Shown here: positions 22,079-33,364 of the stretch, piece by piece
Layout: each line of letters begins with the position of its first letter
How positions within the stretch are numbered: the first letter of the stretch is position 1
Source of the DNA: Craterostigma plantagineum
Taxonomy: Eukaryota; Streptophyta; Magnoliopsida; Lamiales; Linderniaceae
Assembly (NCBI GenBank): GCA_027422505.1
Contig: JAPQWV010000643.1
Location: forward strand, 1 to 64,000
Direction: 5' to 3'
DNA: 64,000 bases
Position numbers and translations under genes: made by a program
The notes under the pieces: model-generated
Told to the model about the DNA's origin: nothing
Seen by the model: the letters and a program-made list of their open reading frames with translations, nothing else
The model's database searches: none

Positions 22079-23329
22079 CCGTTGATGTAATGAAAATATT
22101 AAAAAAAAATGTTGCAAAGATTTGCCATCAAATAATGTGATCTTAAAACTACCCCACTCTTCCCAGCAGCTATCCATGTCCCCCACTGAACCCTCAATAA
22201 AATATGTTGTGAAGAAACTTTTGGATTTAATAATCATACTCAACTTATATTATTATATTAAACATTTTTCGTAACAGCTTAAGGACTCAATCGCTTCCCA
22301 CTGGACAAAATTAAACTGTGAGTTTATATACTTGTCATAATAATTGCAATTTTTCTACATCGGTCAAATTCACGTCATCTCATTAGATATGCACGGATAC
22401 AACTGAAAAGAACAATTTGATAGATATGCTTACACGGAGAAACATCTAACTTAACTTATGGAGCTACTCATTCTTTCTTTCCTCTCTTAGGACTTTGCTT
22501 CTCTCGTTGTAGAGCTTCATTTCCAAAGAAGATGAGTGTTATGAAGTTAAGACAAAACAATAGATGAGTTTTATGCTCGATTCGTAGTTGGGTCTTTCTC
22601 TAAAACTTTGAACTCAGCCTTAATTTCTTTCGTTTTCACTTGTTCTTTTCTCTTTTGGGTATGAAAGATTTCTTCCATACTGGATTTCAATGTTTCTAGA
22701 GAACTGATCTTGGATTCTTAGCCACTTGTAATATCGCTTGAAAAAAGAGATGAAGAGAAGATAAAGAAAGATTTAGAAGGGAGTTAGTTACTCATTGATA
22801 TAAAGTTTGGTAGTATGTAATCATCTTGGAAAAATGAGATTCGAGCATTCGCATGGATCGTCGAAATGTTTTGCTTTAAGTCTTGTAATAATAGAATCAA
22901 TTGATAATTTTACATTGAAAAACCCATCACTCTGTTAAGTTTGTCTACAACATTTTGTACCTTCAGCATCGTCTTGTAAAAAAAAAAGAGAACCGATGTG
23001 GATAGTTGAAATTCAACTCATAAATTCAAATTCAAGATAAAATATTTATCTCAATCATCAAGATGTGGAACAATAATTAGGCAGGCTAATTAAGGAAATA
23101 ATTAGCTTATGATAATTATTAAGAGAACTTAGTAAAAAATATGAGTTTCCTTGAAAAATTCAAAGTTAGATTATGAAGGGAGACTTTTAGGGACCTCAGA
23201 CGGGTTTTAGGGACCTCCAACACACTTTATGGAGCTAACAAAAGGAAATAAGGGTTTTAGGGACCTCCAAGAGACTTTAGGAACCTAACGCCCATATTAG
23301 GAAATTATTTTGGGACCTATTGTGCTAAG
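21979..23329. other. Upstream region of the bHLH gene, no gene called
   Basis: It holds a 41-base A run (22,034-22,074). On the minus strand at about 22,560-22,720 a short open stretch (SSMEEIFHTQKRKEQVKTK) looks coiled-coil-like and could be a gene fragment, but I cannot assign it. Near 23,187-23,290 the phrase TTTTAGGGACCTC recurs three times. Nothing else is supported. Confidence 0.45.
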
Positions 23330-24078
23330 CAGGTCCTGTCGTCCCGAGGAAGCGTCGTGAGGAAGCTTCATCAAACGGTCAGAAGTCTGAAAGAACGTCT
23401 GAGTTGACAGTACATGAAAAGCTAACAGCCGCCTGCTGACCCTGACAGCGCAGATCCTGTCTCATCTCCAGCCGACTGATGTCACTGATAGCACAGAAAA
23501 GCTTATCGCCAACTCATAAATGCACGCACTGTAGGTACCAAAATACATGAAAGGAAAAACATATTGTTACCCTCGGTTTTCACCAATAACGCGGTAAAAT
23601 ACTCGAACGGGTATAACTAACTCAACGACCCTGTCCCGCCAATCAAAACACCCCGATGCAAAGACACAACCGCCACGTAGGTTGGCCTCTCGGGATAAAT
23701 AGCTACGGAGGAGGTCGAGAGGACGTACTGACAAATAAAGAATAAGCATATTCCACAGGTAGAGGGCCAAGGGACTATGGAATTCGCTCCATAGTGCAGG
23801 TATGTTTTTTCCAGAAAAATTACCGTTACTCTGCCATTTTTTGCACTGCATCGCCTTCTTCCAAATACAAGAAACAATTTTTCATCACCTTCATCTATGC
23901 ATCATATTCATTTACACTACCTTAAGAAGGAAATACCCTCTTGACCAAGGCAAGAGGGCAAACGACCCCCCACCTTCACCCTATTTTACAGTTTCCGATG
24001 TACGAAGCGCGGCGGAATATAGGCGGGAAGAGGCTCGTCAGTCCAGTTTCGCTGCAGATCCATTTTTTGACGGCATTA
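23330..24078 (+). mobile_element. Tat-D LTR, displaced by inversion
   Basis: The right end, TTTTTTGACGGCATTA, resembles the LTR terminus ...CGCATCA of the other Tat elements. Joined to the Tat-D PBS at 11,186 (the pre-inversion order) it gives an LTR end ATCA followed by AATTTTGCGC, the expected LTR-PBS spacing. A TATA-like GGATAAATAG lies at about 23,692. The left edge is not determined; 23,330 is only a guess from typical LTR length. Part of the open frame at 23,802-24,224 runs through it by chance. Confidence 0.55.
24075..24078. other. Proposed inversion breakpoint 2 (ATTA, formerly ATCA)
   Basis: To the left is LTR-like sequence ending GACGGC; to the right, integrase sequence begins at AGAGCAGGATACTATTGGCC. 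The intact Tat-2 copy reads GAGAGTGATCAGAGCAGG at this place (32,221-32,238), so the ATTA here stands where ATCA is expected. Confidence 0.75.
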
Positions 24079-25066
24079 GAGCAGGATACTATTGGCCGAC
24101 CTTGTTAAGAGATGCTAAGGAACTTGTTAGACGGTGCGAAAGCTGCCAAAAACATGGTCCGAAGATCCACGTACCAGCGGAGGAGCTGGGAGTGATGCAT
24201 TCCCCATGCCCATTTGATAAGTAGGGAACAGATATAGTGGGACTTATGCCCATCGCCAAGGCCCAGAAAAAGTTCATTATAGTAGCGGTTGATTATTTCA
24301 GCAAATGGGTTGAGGCTAAGGCAGTATCAAAAATTGACGAAACTAACGTAATAGATTTCTTGTGGCATCAGATCTGTTGCAGGTTTGGAGCTCCCCGGAT
24401 CCTCATCTCTGACAATGGCATGCAATTTTGCGGGGCCAAGGTCCGTGAGTTGTGAACGGGGATGAAGATACAACAGAGATTCGTCTCCGTAGGACATCCC
24501 CAAGCTAACGGGCATGTGGAGGTCACCAATCGCACTATCCTCTGCCGGATAAAAGCCAGATTGGAGCAGGAGGGTGGCAGATGGTTGGAGTCTCTGGACC
24601 CATGTTATGGGCGCATCGCGTCGCTCCGCGAGAAGCCATGGAGGAAACGCCTTTCCAGTTAGTATATGGATCGGCCGCTCTGATACCTATTGAGATAGGG
24701 ATAGAGACGCATAGAAACATCCACTACGAAGAAGAGCAGAACGCCCGGCTCAGAAGAGAGGATCTGGACCTGATAGGGGAAATCAGGGAGCTGGCCTTGA
24801 TAAGAATGGAAAGGTACAAAAGTCGAGTAAAAGCAGCTTATGATCGCAACGTAAAGCCCCGACAATTCCAGGTGGGAGATCTGGTCTTGAGAAGGGCAGA
24901 TGTACTCAAACCACTAAGGAAAATAGACTCGATGTGGGAGGGTCTTAACAAAATGGCCCGCGTTCTGGGGGCGGTGCATAGGAGTTGGAGGACGAAGATG
25001 GGCGCGGAGTGCTGCGTCCCTGGAACATCTCGAAGCTTAAAAAGTACTATGCTTAGTGTGGCTTGA
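24079..25066 (+). pseudogene. Tat-1 integrase, C-terminal part
   Basis: Starts inside the integrase zinc finger (RAGYYWPTLLRDAKELVRRC, ESCQKHG) and covers the catalytic core: D in DIVGLMPIAKAQ, D in RILISDNGMQF, and E in ANGHVEVTNR, so all three DDE positions remain. A C-terminal GPY/F-type region follows (MWEGLNKMARVL). In-frame stops occur at 24,222-24,224 and 24,453-24,455, with a frameshift near 24,600. The N-terminal half of the same integrase lies at 11,187-11,474 on the minus strand. Confidence 0.9.
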
Positions 25067-25261
25067 AAAGATGTATATAAATCAAACAAGGAGGTGTATT
25101 CTTTTTTCTTCGCCAAGGTTTTATCCCAAGGGGGTTTTACTTGGCAAGGTTTTAGGCACCATCCTCTGAATGGAACTGTTTTTCGGAAACATGTGTCCCG
25201 ATGGTACCCCCTCCAAAACTGAAGATCATGATCTCGGTTTTCAGGCTACCCTGAACTCCCA

Positions 25262-25510
25262 ATAGGCCTAGACGTGGCCGCGTAGATGCGCACTTATTGG
25301 CCCAGACGTGGCTGGCCCAGACGTGGCCGTGCAGATGCGCACTTGTTAGCCCAGGTATGGCTAGCCCAGACGTGGCTGCGCAGATGCGCACTCATCAGTC
25401 CAGACGTGGCTGGCCCAGACGTGGCCGCGCAGATGCGCACTCATTAGCCCAGATGTGGCTGACCCAAACGTGGCCATGCCAAAGCGCACTTATAAGCTCA
25501 GATGTGGCTG
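25262..25510. repeat. 49-bp tandem repeat in Tat-1 3' region
   Basis: About five copies built on AGACGTGGCTGGCCCAGACG and CAGATGCGCACTCATTAG; the GATGCGCAC landmark recurs at 25,285, 25,334, 25,383 and 25,432, exactly 49 bp apart. The last copy is degraded. It sits between integrase and the antisense gene, the place where Tat-2 has a quite different repeat (33,365-33,990). Confidence 0.88.
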
Positions 25511-26191
25511 TGCAGGTGGCTCCCGTATAGAGGTATCCCGCTTCCAGGTCACCTTGGACAACCGCTCGATGGGCCCGGACGGGGCTACCACTGGCGAACC
25601 TCGATGGTCCCAGTGCCAGCCAATGCTGACCTCGCAGAAGGGGGAGATGTCCGCTGATATCCAACAGACCTGATAAAAAATGAAAATGGGCAACAAACCT
25701 GATGCACCACTGAGTTCCCCAGGTACGCCTTTCTGTCAGCTAACAATTTCTTGAAGAGGAGTTCCGATACAAGCACAACCAGATGGCATAACAACTGGGG
25801 AAAGTGAATCCGATGAGTCAAAAGAAACGGTCTTAGTGTACTTCGAGTGCGCTGACATACCTCAGCACTATTCGAAGTAGGGGGAGTGGAGAGTGGTGGT
25901 AGCGCAAGTCCAATCGCCGACAATGAAATGGGCCCAGAATATTTAAGTTCGTATGCGATTAGGTCGGAAAGGCAGACAGAAAAAAGGAAAACATGCCACA
26001 ACATTACGCATATTGAACAATGAAGAAGAAAAGGACCACTGGGAAAGCATCACAAAAGCCCTCAGAGAAGCAACATGTAGGGCCCGGGAAAAAGCAACAG
26101 CAGCAAGTGTTCAAAACAGGAAAATAACAAAAGAGGTCCGCAAAAGTAAAAACATCATTAATTGTTCAAAAATAGGAAATAGACTAGCAAT

Positions 26192-28645
26192 CTAAGAGGG
26201 TGGAGCGCTAGAACCGGCCGCGGAGTCAGGGACCTCTGAGGTAGCAGATAGCTCCTGCTGCTCTAACTCGGAGAGTTGAACCAGAAGGACCTCAGATGAG
26301 ACTTCCAACAGGGTAGGGGAGCATTGAGGCACCTGGGCAGACCAGAAGTCGAGATTAAGAGCCGCCTCTGGATCCCCCTTGAAAGCTGGAGGGGCGGCCA
26401 TAGCTTCCATTGCTGCGTCCAAGGTAGAGGCAGGCTCGTGTCCAGCAACAAAGCCCCCCGGGAAGTAATGCTGCATGAAGGGTGTGAAGTCCATCAGGGA
26501 AAGGGTATCGTGCAGGTAGCCCTCATGTTAACTCTGGCTCAGCTGAGCCAGGAACTTCTTGCCAAGAGGGGAACCCATGAGATGCTTCTGACAAAGCTGA
26601 ACTCCCTCCAGCTTCCCCACAGAACGACTACCCTCGACCTTTGCGGCATAAGCCTGCTCCAGCTCAGCCTTCAGGGTCTTCTCCCTCTCAGCCAGCAGCT
26701 CCCTAGCCTTCAGTTCGATCTGGGCTTGTTGCCCATCTATGAGCTGGTTCAGACGAGTCGTGAGCTCAGTCTCCTTAGCAGCAAGAGCAGCTGCATTCTC
26801 CACCTCTAGCTGACGTGACCTATCCAAATCTAAGTCCCTCACACGAGTCTCGAGCTCGTTATTTTCTTTCTCAAGCTCTTGCTCTAACTGTGCGACCTTT
26901 GAATCCCGCTTCTTGATCGTTTCAAGCATGTGGCTCTCAGGGGATGCAGGACCACCAAACTCCACACCCCGACGGGAGGTCGCAGATAAGAGAGTGGGTA
27001 ACAGAAAGGACAACTGATAATACCAAGCACGAATCAACAAAGGACAAAAACAAAGGGTAACCAGCACGAGGAGGTCAAGGGTGAGAATTACCTTAGCCCA
27101 ATGATGGGTAGCGAGCTCGGCAGCAGAGGCGTCAGACTGACGATGAAGCACTTTTTGCTATTCGAGTGGCACGATGGCCTAGATGAACTTCATCTTCTCC
27201 TCAGGGCTTAACGATTCGTAGCTATCAGGCATGTCCAACACCATCTTCCCGTCAGCCCACTGATCGATACCCCACTCAAGACCTTCGTGCACAAAAGAAG
27301 TGAACTCGGAGGTATCAGGCGAGGAGGGTCGCCTCCACACGTGGCCTTTTTCCCTTCGCCACAGCAGTCTTCTTTTTCTTCTTGGAAGGCGCAAGCGAGG
27401 TACCTCTTTACCAGCGTCACCCTCAGAGTCCGATATCACCACATCTGGATCTCATATGTCTGCTCTAGAATGAGTAGGGTGGCGAGATGAGGACCTGATA
27501 GGAGATTTCTCACCTATCTCCGAGGCTGACAGGTCAGGTTCACCACGGCCTTCTGAAGGAGGAGGCTCGACGGGGATGGCAGAGTCTTCTTGCTTAACAG
27601 GAAGGGTCCGAAATGCATCTCCAGGAGAACGACATGTCTACAAAAATATATTAAGTCAGGACGGAAACTTAAAAAAGAGGTCAGGAAGCAGGGGGAAACA
27701 TGCTTACCCTCAGGATTGAAAGGTAGGGGTCGCGAGGAGATGCTGAAGTGGTGGAGTAGGCCGAGAAAGGTCACCAGCTCAACCATGTTGAACTTCTTTT
27801 CAGAAGCCCGGAGATTCAGAAGGTTGATAGCTGCTTCGTTCTCCTCAGAACATTCAGGTTGGACCCCTGGAAGTCGTTGGGGTATCTGATGGACCCAATG
27901 GCGATGGGGAAAATTCCAATCACCTCCTGTAGGGGCTACGAAGAAGTAAAAGGGGTGCCATTCCTTGTCTTTGTGGGAGCCCTTGTCGAAGAAATGTATG
28001 AGGCCGCGCGGATTCGCGCACAGATAGAGAAAGGGTAGGGTATACTTAAGTTGAAACTGAGAGAGAATAAGCTCCACAGAGGGTCTCCCACCTGCAGCGG
28101 TGACCAGGACATAGAAAGCTACCAGCTGACGAATAGAGGTAAAACTGAGTTGATTCAGAGGTACACGATAAGCCTGCAAAAGCAAGGGGTGTACTGGAAA
28201 ACATAGGCCGGCCTCACTTGGCTCTCCCAGAAAGCAAGGGCTGGAGAAGGCGGAAAGTTGGCACACTGATTAGGTTTGGAATGGAAACGTGAAACCCAGA
28301 ACTGTGAAAACCTTCGGGGACTAACTTCTCCAAGCGTCGATAGGTCGACTTGGATGCGCCAAGCATCTTCCAATCGTCCACCCCTGCACTGGTCCTGGCC
28401 CCTTGCGAGCGGGTCCGACGGGACGAAGACGAACTAGAGACTGGCCGCGCCGGTGGTGGCACGGCAGAAGATGTGTCTGCAGGGGGGTGAGAGGAAGAAG
28501 TTTGGGGAAAATCAGGGAGCACCGTATTTTGAGATGAGGCCTTGCGCTTTGACCCTCTTTGGGCGGGGACACCCGGCTCGGCGGAGGACGCGGAGAGGCC
28601 CGGCGACGACGAGTGCGCGTTCTCGGAGTCGGTACTATCAGGCAT
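26192..28645 (-). pseudogene. Antisense ORF of Tat-1 (putative gypsy-type transposon protein)
   Basis: This gene lies between integrase and 3' LTR, on the strand opposite pol. Antisense genes at this place are known in Tat-lineage elements such as Grande and RIRE2. From the ATG at 28,645 (MPDSTDSENAHSS) it encodes a Ser-rich segment with SRRTRSQG, then AGVDDWKMLGASKSTYRRLE, then a conserved block including AGLCFPVHPLLLQAYRVPLN, LCANPRGLIHFFDKGSHKDK and WHPFYFFVAPTGGDW (like the Pfam putative gypsy-type transposon domain), an acidic/basic linker (VVISDSEGD) and a coiled coil (26,530-26,940). An intron is likely near 27,710-27,640 and another near 27,090-26,960. Frameshifts near 28,260 and 27,570 and in-frame stops near 27,180 (TAG) disable it. 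Confidence 0.75.
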
Positions 28646-29121
28646 GTCTTCGGCGCACAAAAGGGGGAAATAGGGAAAACTAAAGGCAAATGGACGAAGA
28701 TACGAGAAACAAGGATAGAGGGAAACGAGACGATACCTGAAGAAGTCGTAGACGAAGAAGAAGTTGGGGCGCTGCGCAATTTCTGGGCACTGTGCGATTG
28801 AAGATGAAAGTGATGGTGGAAACCCTAAAATGACGATTGGAGCTTTCTTTTTGATAAGTGTGGAGAGCAATTTCGAAAAGGGGGGAAAAAGTGAAGGAAA
28901 CTGCCTTGAAAAATTCAAAAAGTAGAAAAGACAAGGCTAAACATGTGTCACCCTAAGAACGCTCCTTTCCTCTGCAACAAGCACATGGCCTGTCCAATTG
29001 AAGTAAATGCAGCGCAGGCTAGCTAAGAAAGTCCAGAAGCAACAGAAAGGAGGAATGTTCTCTTAAATGTACTCCGAACTGTAATACTTGGTGTATTACA
29101 ATTCAGAGTAGGGGGACTGGA

Positions 29122-29827
29122 TGATAGGGGTAACCTTCGGCTCAGCATTCCTCCTAACCTGACTACCTGAAGATAGTAACTTTTCAGACAAATGGCCAGG
29201 TAGGTGGGATATCTGGGTACCTATGACCTTGTACGGAAAAAGTAAGATGGGTTCTGACAATGAAATAGTTTGAGTGGGAAATACTAAGTAAAGTCGACCA
29301 AAGGACACGTGGATGGCTGTGAGTGGTCGACATTGTGAACAGAGAGGAGGCGCGCCAGTCTGACAATAGTACACTCGCAGTTGTTGTTTTTCCTAGGTCG
29401 TACCAGACGTCGCTATCATGTGGTCCCAAAGGACTGCTAGCTGGGACGACAACGGAAAAATGGATATACATGAATAGGATGAGTCGAGGTCAGAGAAAAG
29501 ACAGACTCAATACAAGGCACAAAAACATTTAGAAAATCTCCGGTATTCATCTTCTTCATTCTCTTTTCCGCCATGAACACACTGTAACGAGCGAGGTGAG
29601 CTTGAGTGTGTATTTCCGAATCGTGACTAGTGAATACTATTTCCGACGGCCCGTGGACGTAGGACATCTGTCCAAACCACGTAAAATCTGTGTCTCTTTC
29701 ATTTTCTTTCTTTCTCAGCACTAAAATACAGATTCAAAAAGATACCAAAAACACAAGGCCTAGTCCGTTTCACCCATCACCATTTTTCCCGGACCAAATA
29801 TTGTTGATCGGGGTCATACTCGCATCA
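29122..29827 (+). mobile_element. Tat-1 3' LTR
   Basis: The 706-bp LTR starts TGATAGGGGTAACCTTCGG and ends CGCATCA. A polypurine tract GTAGGGGGACTGGA precedes it (29,108-29,121). The next five bases, GTAGT, match GTACT beside the other Tat-1 LTR at 16,724-16,728 with one mismatch. Its closest relative here is the LTR at 16,026-16,723, including the stretch coding GGCCTAGTCCGTTTC that both share. Confidence 0.92.
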
Positions 29828-29831
29828 GTAG

Positions 29832-29922
29832 TGCTGCTAAGAAAATGGATAATAAGACTCTGATAATCTTCTACGGCGGACAAGTGATGGTATTTCCCAA
29901 CTTTCCGGCGGACAAGGCTGAG
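29832..29922 (+). pseudogene. JAZ-like (TIFY): JAZ/TIFY exon 3, first part (TIFY motif)
   Basis: Starting right after the old acceptor TTTGTAG (its last bases now form the Tat-1 target duplication), the frame reads AAKKMDNKTLIIFYGGQVMV and then FPNFPADKAE. This is the ZIM/TIFY domain, with IFYGG in place of the canonical TIFYGG; it mediates JAZ dimerisation and NINJA binding. Tat-2 cuts the exon after GCTGAG at 29,922. The frame continues without shift at 37,573 (EEILDLAHTSSAA) once Tat-2 and one CTGAG copy are removed. Confidence 0.88.
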
Positions 29923-30612
29923 TGATAGGGGTGACCTTCGGCTCGGTATTCCTCCTAACCTGAATACCTGAAGATAGTAATTTTAAGGACATATGGACAG
30001 GTAGGTAGGAGATCTGGGGACCTGTGACCTTGTACGGAAAAAGTAAGATGGGCTCTGACATCTAAATAGTTTGAGCGGGAAATATTGGTTAAAACCGACC
30101 AAGGGACACGTGGGTGGCTGTGAGGTTGACATTGTGAATAGAGAGAAGGCGCGCCAGTCTGACAATAGTACACTCGCAGGTGCTGCCTCTCCTAGGTTGT
30201 ACCAGACGTTGCTATCATGTGGTCCCAAAGGACTGGCAGCTGGAACGACAAAGGGAAAATGGATATATGTGAATAAGAGGAGATCAGATAAAAAAGAGAC
30301 TCCACACAACACGCAAAACACTTAGATAATTTCCTGTATTTATCTTCTTCTTCACCATGAGAGCACTGTAACGAGTGAAGTAAGGTCGAGCGTGTAAATC
30401 TCGACTGTCACTAGTAAATACTATTTCCGGCGGCTCGTGGACGTAGGACATCTGTTCGAACCACGTAAAATATGTGTCTCTTTCATTTTCTTTCTTTCTC
30501 AGCACTAAAATACAGACTCTAAAACGCACCAAGAACACAAGGCCCAGTCCGTTTCACCCATCACCATTTTTCTCGGACGAAATATTGTTGATCGGGGTCT
30601 CTACCCACATCA
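29923..30612 (+). mobile_element. Tat-2 5' LTR
   Basis: The 690-bp LTR starts TGATAGGGGTGACCTTCGG and ends CCCACATCA. It lies only 95 bp after the 3' LTR of Tat-1; those 95 bp are JAZ exon 3, so the two LTRs belong to different elements and are not a tandem LTR array. Confidence 0.93.
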
Positions 30613-30614
30613 AA

Positions 30615-30632
30615 TGGCGCCGTCTGTGGGAA
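30615..30632 (+). promoter_or_regulatory. Tat-2 primer-binding site
   Basis: TGGCGCCGTCTGTGGGAA, two bases after the LTR. This is the common PBS of plant Tat elements and differs from the tRNA-Met type PBS of the Tekay-like, SIRE-like and gag-only Gypsy elements in the window. Confidence 0.9.
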
Positions 30633-30825
30633 AGATGTCTTGAGAAGTGAGTTCGCTGGGTAGAAATAGCAAGAAAGGCAGGCCGTTTCTGCGTCTGTTC
30701 AAAAATAAGGCAAGGAAGGTAAACTAAGCTTGTGGCTGTGTGGAGGTGAGACGTGGAAGAGGCAGCAGAAGAGTATCGTCGTCCGGAAAGCAGTAAATCT
30801 TAAGGACAAATTGGAGTTGGTCAGT

Positions 30826-33141
30826 ATGGAAGAACAACCACCATTGACACAAAACCTGCAAGGACGATTCGAGGAAGTCGCTGGGGGTGCGGGGAAAAAC
30901 CCCATGCCGGCTCTGACGTTAGCCTCGTCGATCGAGACCCAGCAGTTACGCCGACACCCACCTTTGCAGGGCCATCTGGAGCGATACCACCTCAAACTCC
31001 CATAACCATGACGGTAGAACAGCTAGACTTGGTGAAAAATGCGGTGTATGCTGCTATAACAGCTAAGAAGGCAAGGAACAAAGGCAAGCGGAAGCAACCC
31101 TTCTCTGTTCAGGGTAGAACCTAAGACGGACATGTCTCAAAATGAACGGAAACTGTAGGAGAGAACGTGGTGGCCGGGGAAGAGACCTTACGTCCCCTGC
31201 CGGAAATGGACCCACTAAGGAGAGAGGCTTCCCAAGAAGAAAGGAACGAAGGACCATTGGTCCCAACACCTAGACGAGTGAGGAACCTCCTAGAGGAGTT
31301 CAAGAAGGGCCAGGGAAGCCCAGGGATGTCGTACCTCCAACGACCATAGCCAGCGAATGCAGGATAGAAGGAAAGGGAAGCCAGAGAACAGGAGGTGGAG
31401 GTGAGGAGCTACAGCACGCGCGATCGAGAGGGAGCTGTCAGTTCGAAGGGACAAGAGCTTCGAAGGCAGGTGTCGAACCTCAGGAAAATAATAGACGAGA
31501 TGCGTAACAAGACAACTAGGCCACATCTCCGAGGGCTGCACCAGGCCGGCACGCCTTCCGCCAAGGAGTTGTTGGAGGGAGAAGTGGCACTCAACTTTAA
31601 ACAGTTGCCGTAGGGTATCAAGAACCCGGAGGAACACGTGCTGCGTTTCAAGTACACCATTCTGTTGCATAACTTCTCGGAGGGAGTGAAGTGTACGGTT
31701 TTCCTGACAACCCTGGTGAGAGCCGCCCAACAGTGGTTCAGCCAACTAGAACCGGAGGTTATCCACTCATTCGGGGAGTTCCAAGATATGTTCATCAACC
31801 AGTTTGCTAGCGCCCGGAAGCCTCCTAAATCTGATATGTCCTTGTTTCAAGTCAAGCAGCGGTCGGAAGAAAGCCTCCGATCTTATATCCAAAGATTCAA
31901 TGTGACAGCCTTAGAGGTACCCTCCGCCACTACTTCCGTTAAAATTAACGCTCTGGTTCATGGTTTGCGTAGGAGCAGGTGGGATGCATAGGAGAGGAAG
32001 AAGACTGGAGAGCTCCTATCCTAGAGGCCTTGCGCGATCCTGAACATAAGGATGCAGGGAAAGTCCGACAAAAGTTCTGCCTCATTGGAGGGGAGTTATA
32101 CAAAAGGGCTTTCGTCCACCCCTACGCCAGATATTTGTCCAAAAAGGAGGGGGTATCGGTATTGGAAGAAGTACATGAAGGGTGCACTAGAGACCATGCC
32201 GGGTACAAGTCGGTCGCTCGGAGAGTGATCAGAGCAGGGTATTTTTGGCCGACGTTGTTGAGGGATGCTAAAGAGCTTGTCAGGCGATGCGGAAGCTGCC
32301 AGGAGCACGGTCCGAAGATCCACGTACCGGCGGAGGAGCTGGGAGTGATGCATTCACCTTGCCCCTTTGATAAATGGGGAATAGATATAGTCGGACCTAT
32401 GCCTGTTGCCAAGGCTCAGAAAAAGTTCATTATAGTGGCCGTCGATTATTTTAGCAAATGGGTTGAGGCGAAGGCAGTATCGAAGATCGATGAAATTAAC
32501 GTGATAGATTTCTTGTGGCATCACATTTGTTGCAGGTTTGGAGCCCCCAGGATCCTAATCTCTGACAACGGAATGCAATTTCGTGGAGCCAGAGTTCGTG
32601 AGTTTTGCGCGGGAATGAAAATACAACAGAGATTTGTCTCTGTGGGACATCCTCAGGCTAATGGTCAGGTGGAGGTCACCAATCGTACCATTCTCCGCGG
32701 GATAAAGACCAGGTTGGAACAGGAGGGAGGCAGATGGTTGGAATCCCTAGACCCCGTGCTATGGTCATATCGCGTCACTCCACGAGAAGCCACGGACGAG
32801 ACGCCTTTCCAGCTAGTCTACGGATCCGCTGCCCTGATTCCTGTTGAGGTAGGCATGGAGACGCATAGGGTCATCCATAATGAGGAAGAGCAGAACGCAT
32901 AGCTCAGAAGAGAAGATCTGGACCTGATAGGAGAAATCAAGGAGCTGGCCTTGATAAGAATGGAAAGGTACAAGAGCCGAGTGAAAGCAGCCTATGATCG
33001 CAGGATAAAGCCCTGGCAATTCCAAGTGGGAGATCTAGTCTTGAGAAGAGCAGATGTACTCAAACCAATGAGGAAAATAGACTCGATGTGGGAGGGGCCC
33101 TACAAGGTGGCTCGCATTCTAGGGGAGGAGCCTACCAGCTG
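30826..33141 (+). pseudogene. Tat-2 gag fused by deletion to integrase
   Basis: Gag begins at 30,826 (MEEQPPLTQNLQGRFEEV) and decays by frameshifts; its core is at 31,638-31,970 (AAQQWFSQLEPEVIHSFGEF). At VHGLR near 31,970 the sequence jumps to integrase N-terminus (GCIGEEEDWRAPILEAL, 31,979 on). Protease, RT and both RNases H, which fill about 3.2 kb in Tat-1, are gone. Integrase is otherwise well preserved: zinc finger HEGCTRDHAGY ... RRCGSCQEHG; catalytic D (GIDIVGPM), D (ILISDNGMQF) and E (GQVEVTNR); and GPY-type WEGPYKVARIL. A TAG at 32,900-32,902 breaks it before the C-terminus. Confidence 0.9.
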
Positions 33142-33364
33142 AAGGACGAGGACGAGCGTGAGGTACCCCGGTCTGGAATGTCTCAAAGCTGAAGAAGTAC
33201 TTGAAAGTTGTACATAAATCAAACGGGAAGGTGTACACTTTTCCTTCCCCAAGGTTTTATCCCACGGGGGTTTTACTTGGCAAGGTTTTAACGAGGCACC
33301 GCCCTGTGAATGAAAAAAGGGAAGTTTTCTTCGATATTCATGTCTAGCTCCCCATGAATTGGGA

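Noticed and set aside
22007..22243. 78-codon minus-strand frame with poly-F
   Set aside because: It translates the 41-base A run upstream of the bHLH gene; no domain.
23567..23877. Two overlapping minus-strand frames of 86-94 codons
   Set aside because: They lie in probable LTR sequence, disagree in frame and show no recognisable motif.
25262..25510. CRISPR-like regular 49-bp spacing
   Set aside because: Units are contiguous tandem repeats with no unique spacers, inside a plant retrotransposon.
29122..30612. Tandem pair of LTRs read as one element or an LTR array
   Set aside because: The 95 bp between them is JAZ exon 3 and the target duplications assign them to different elements.
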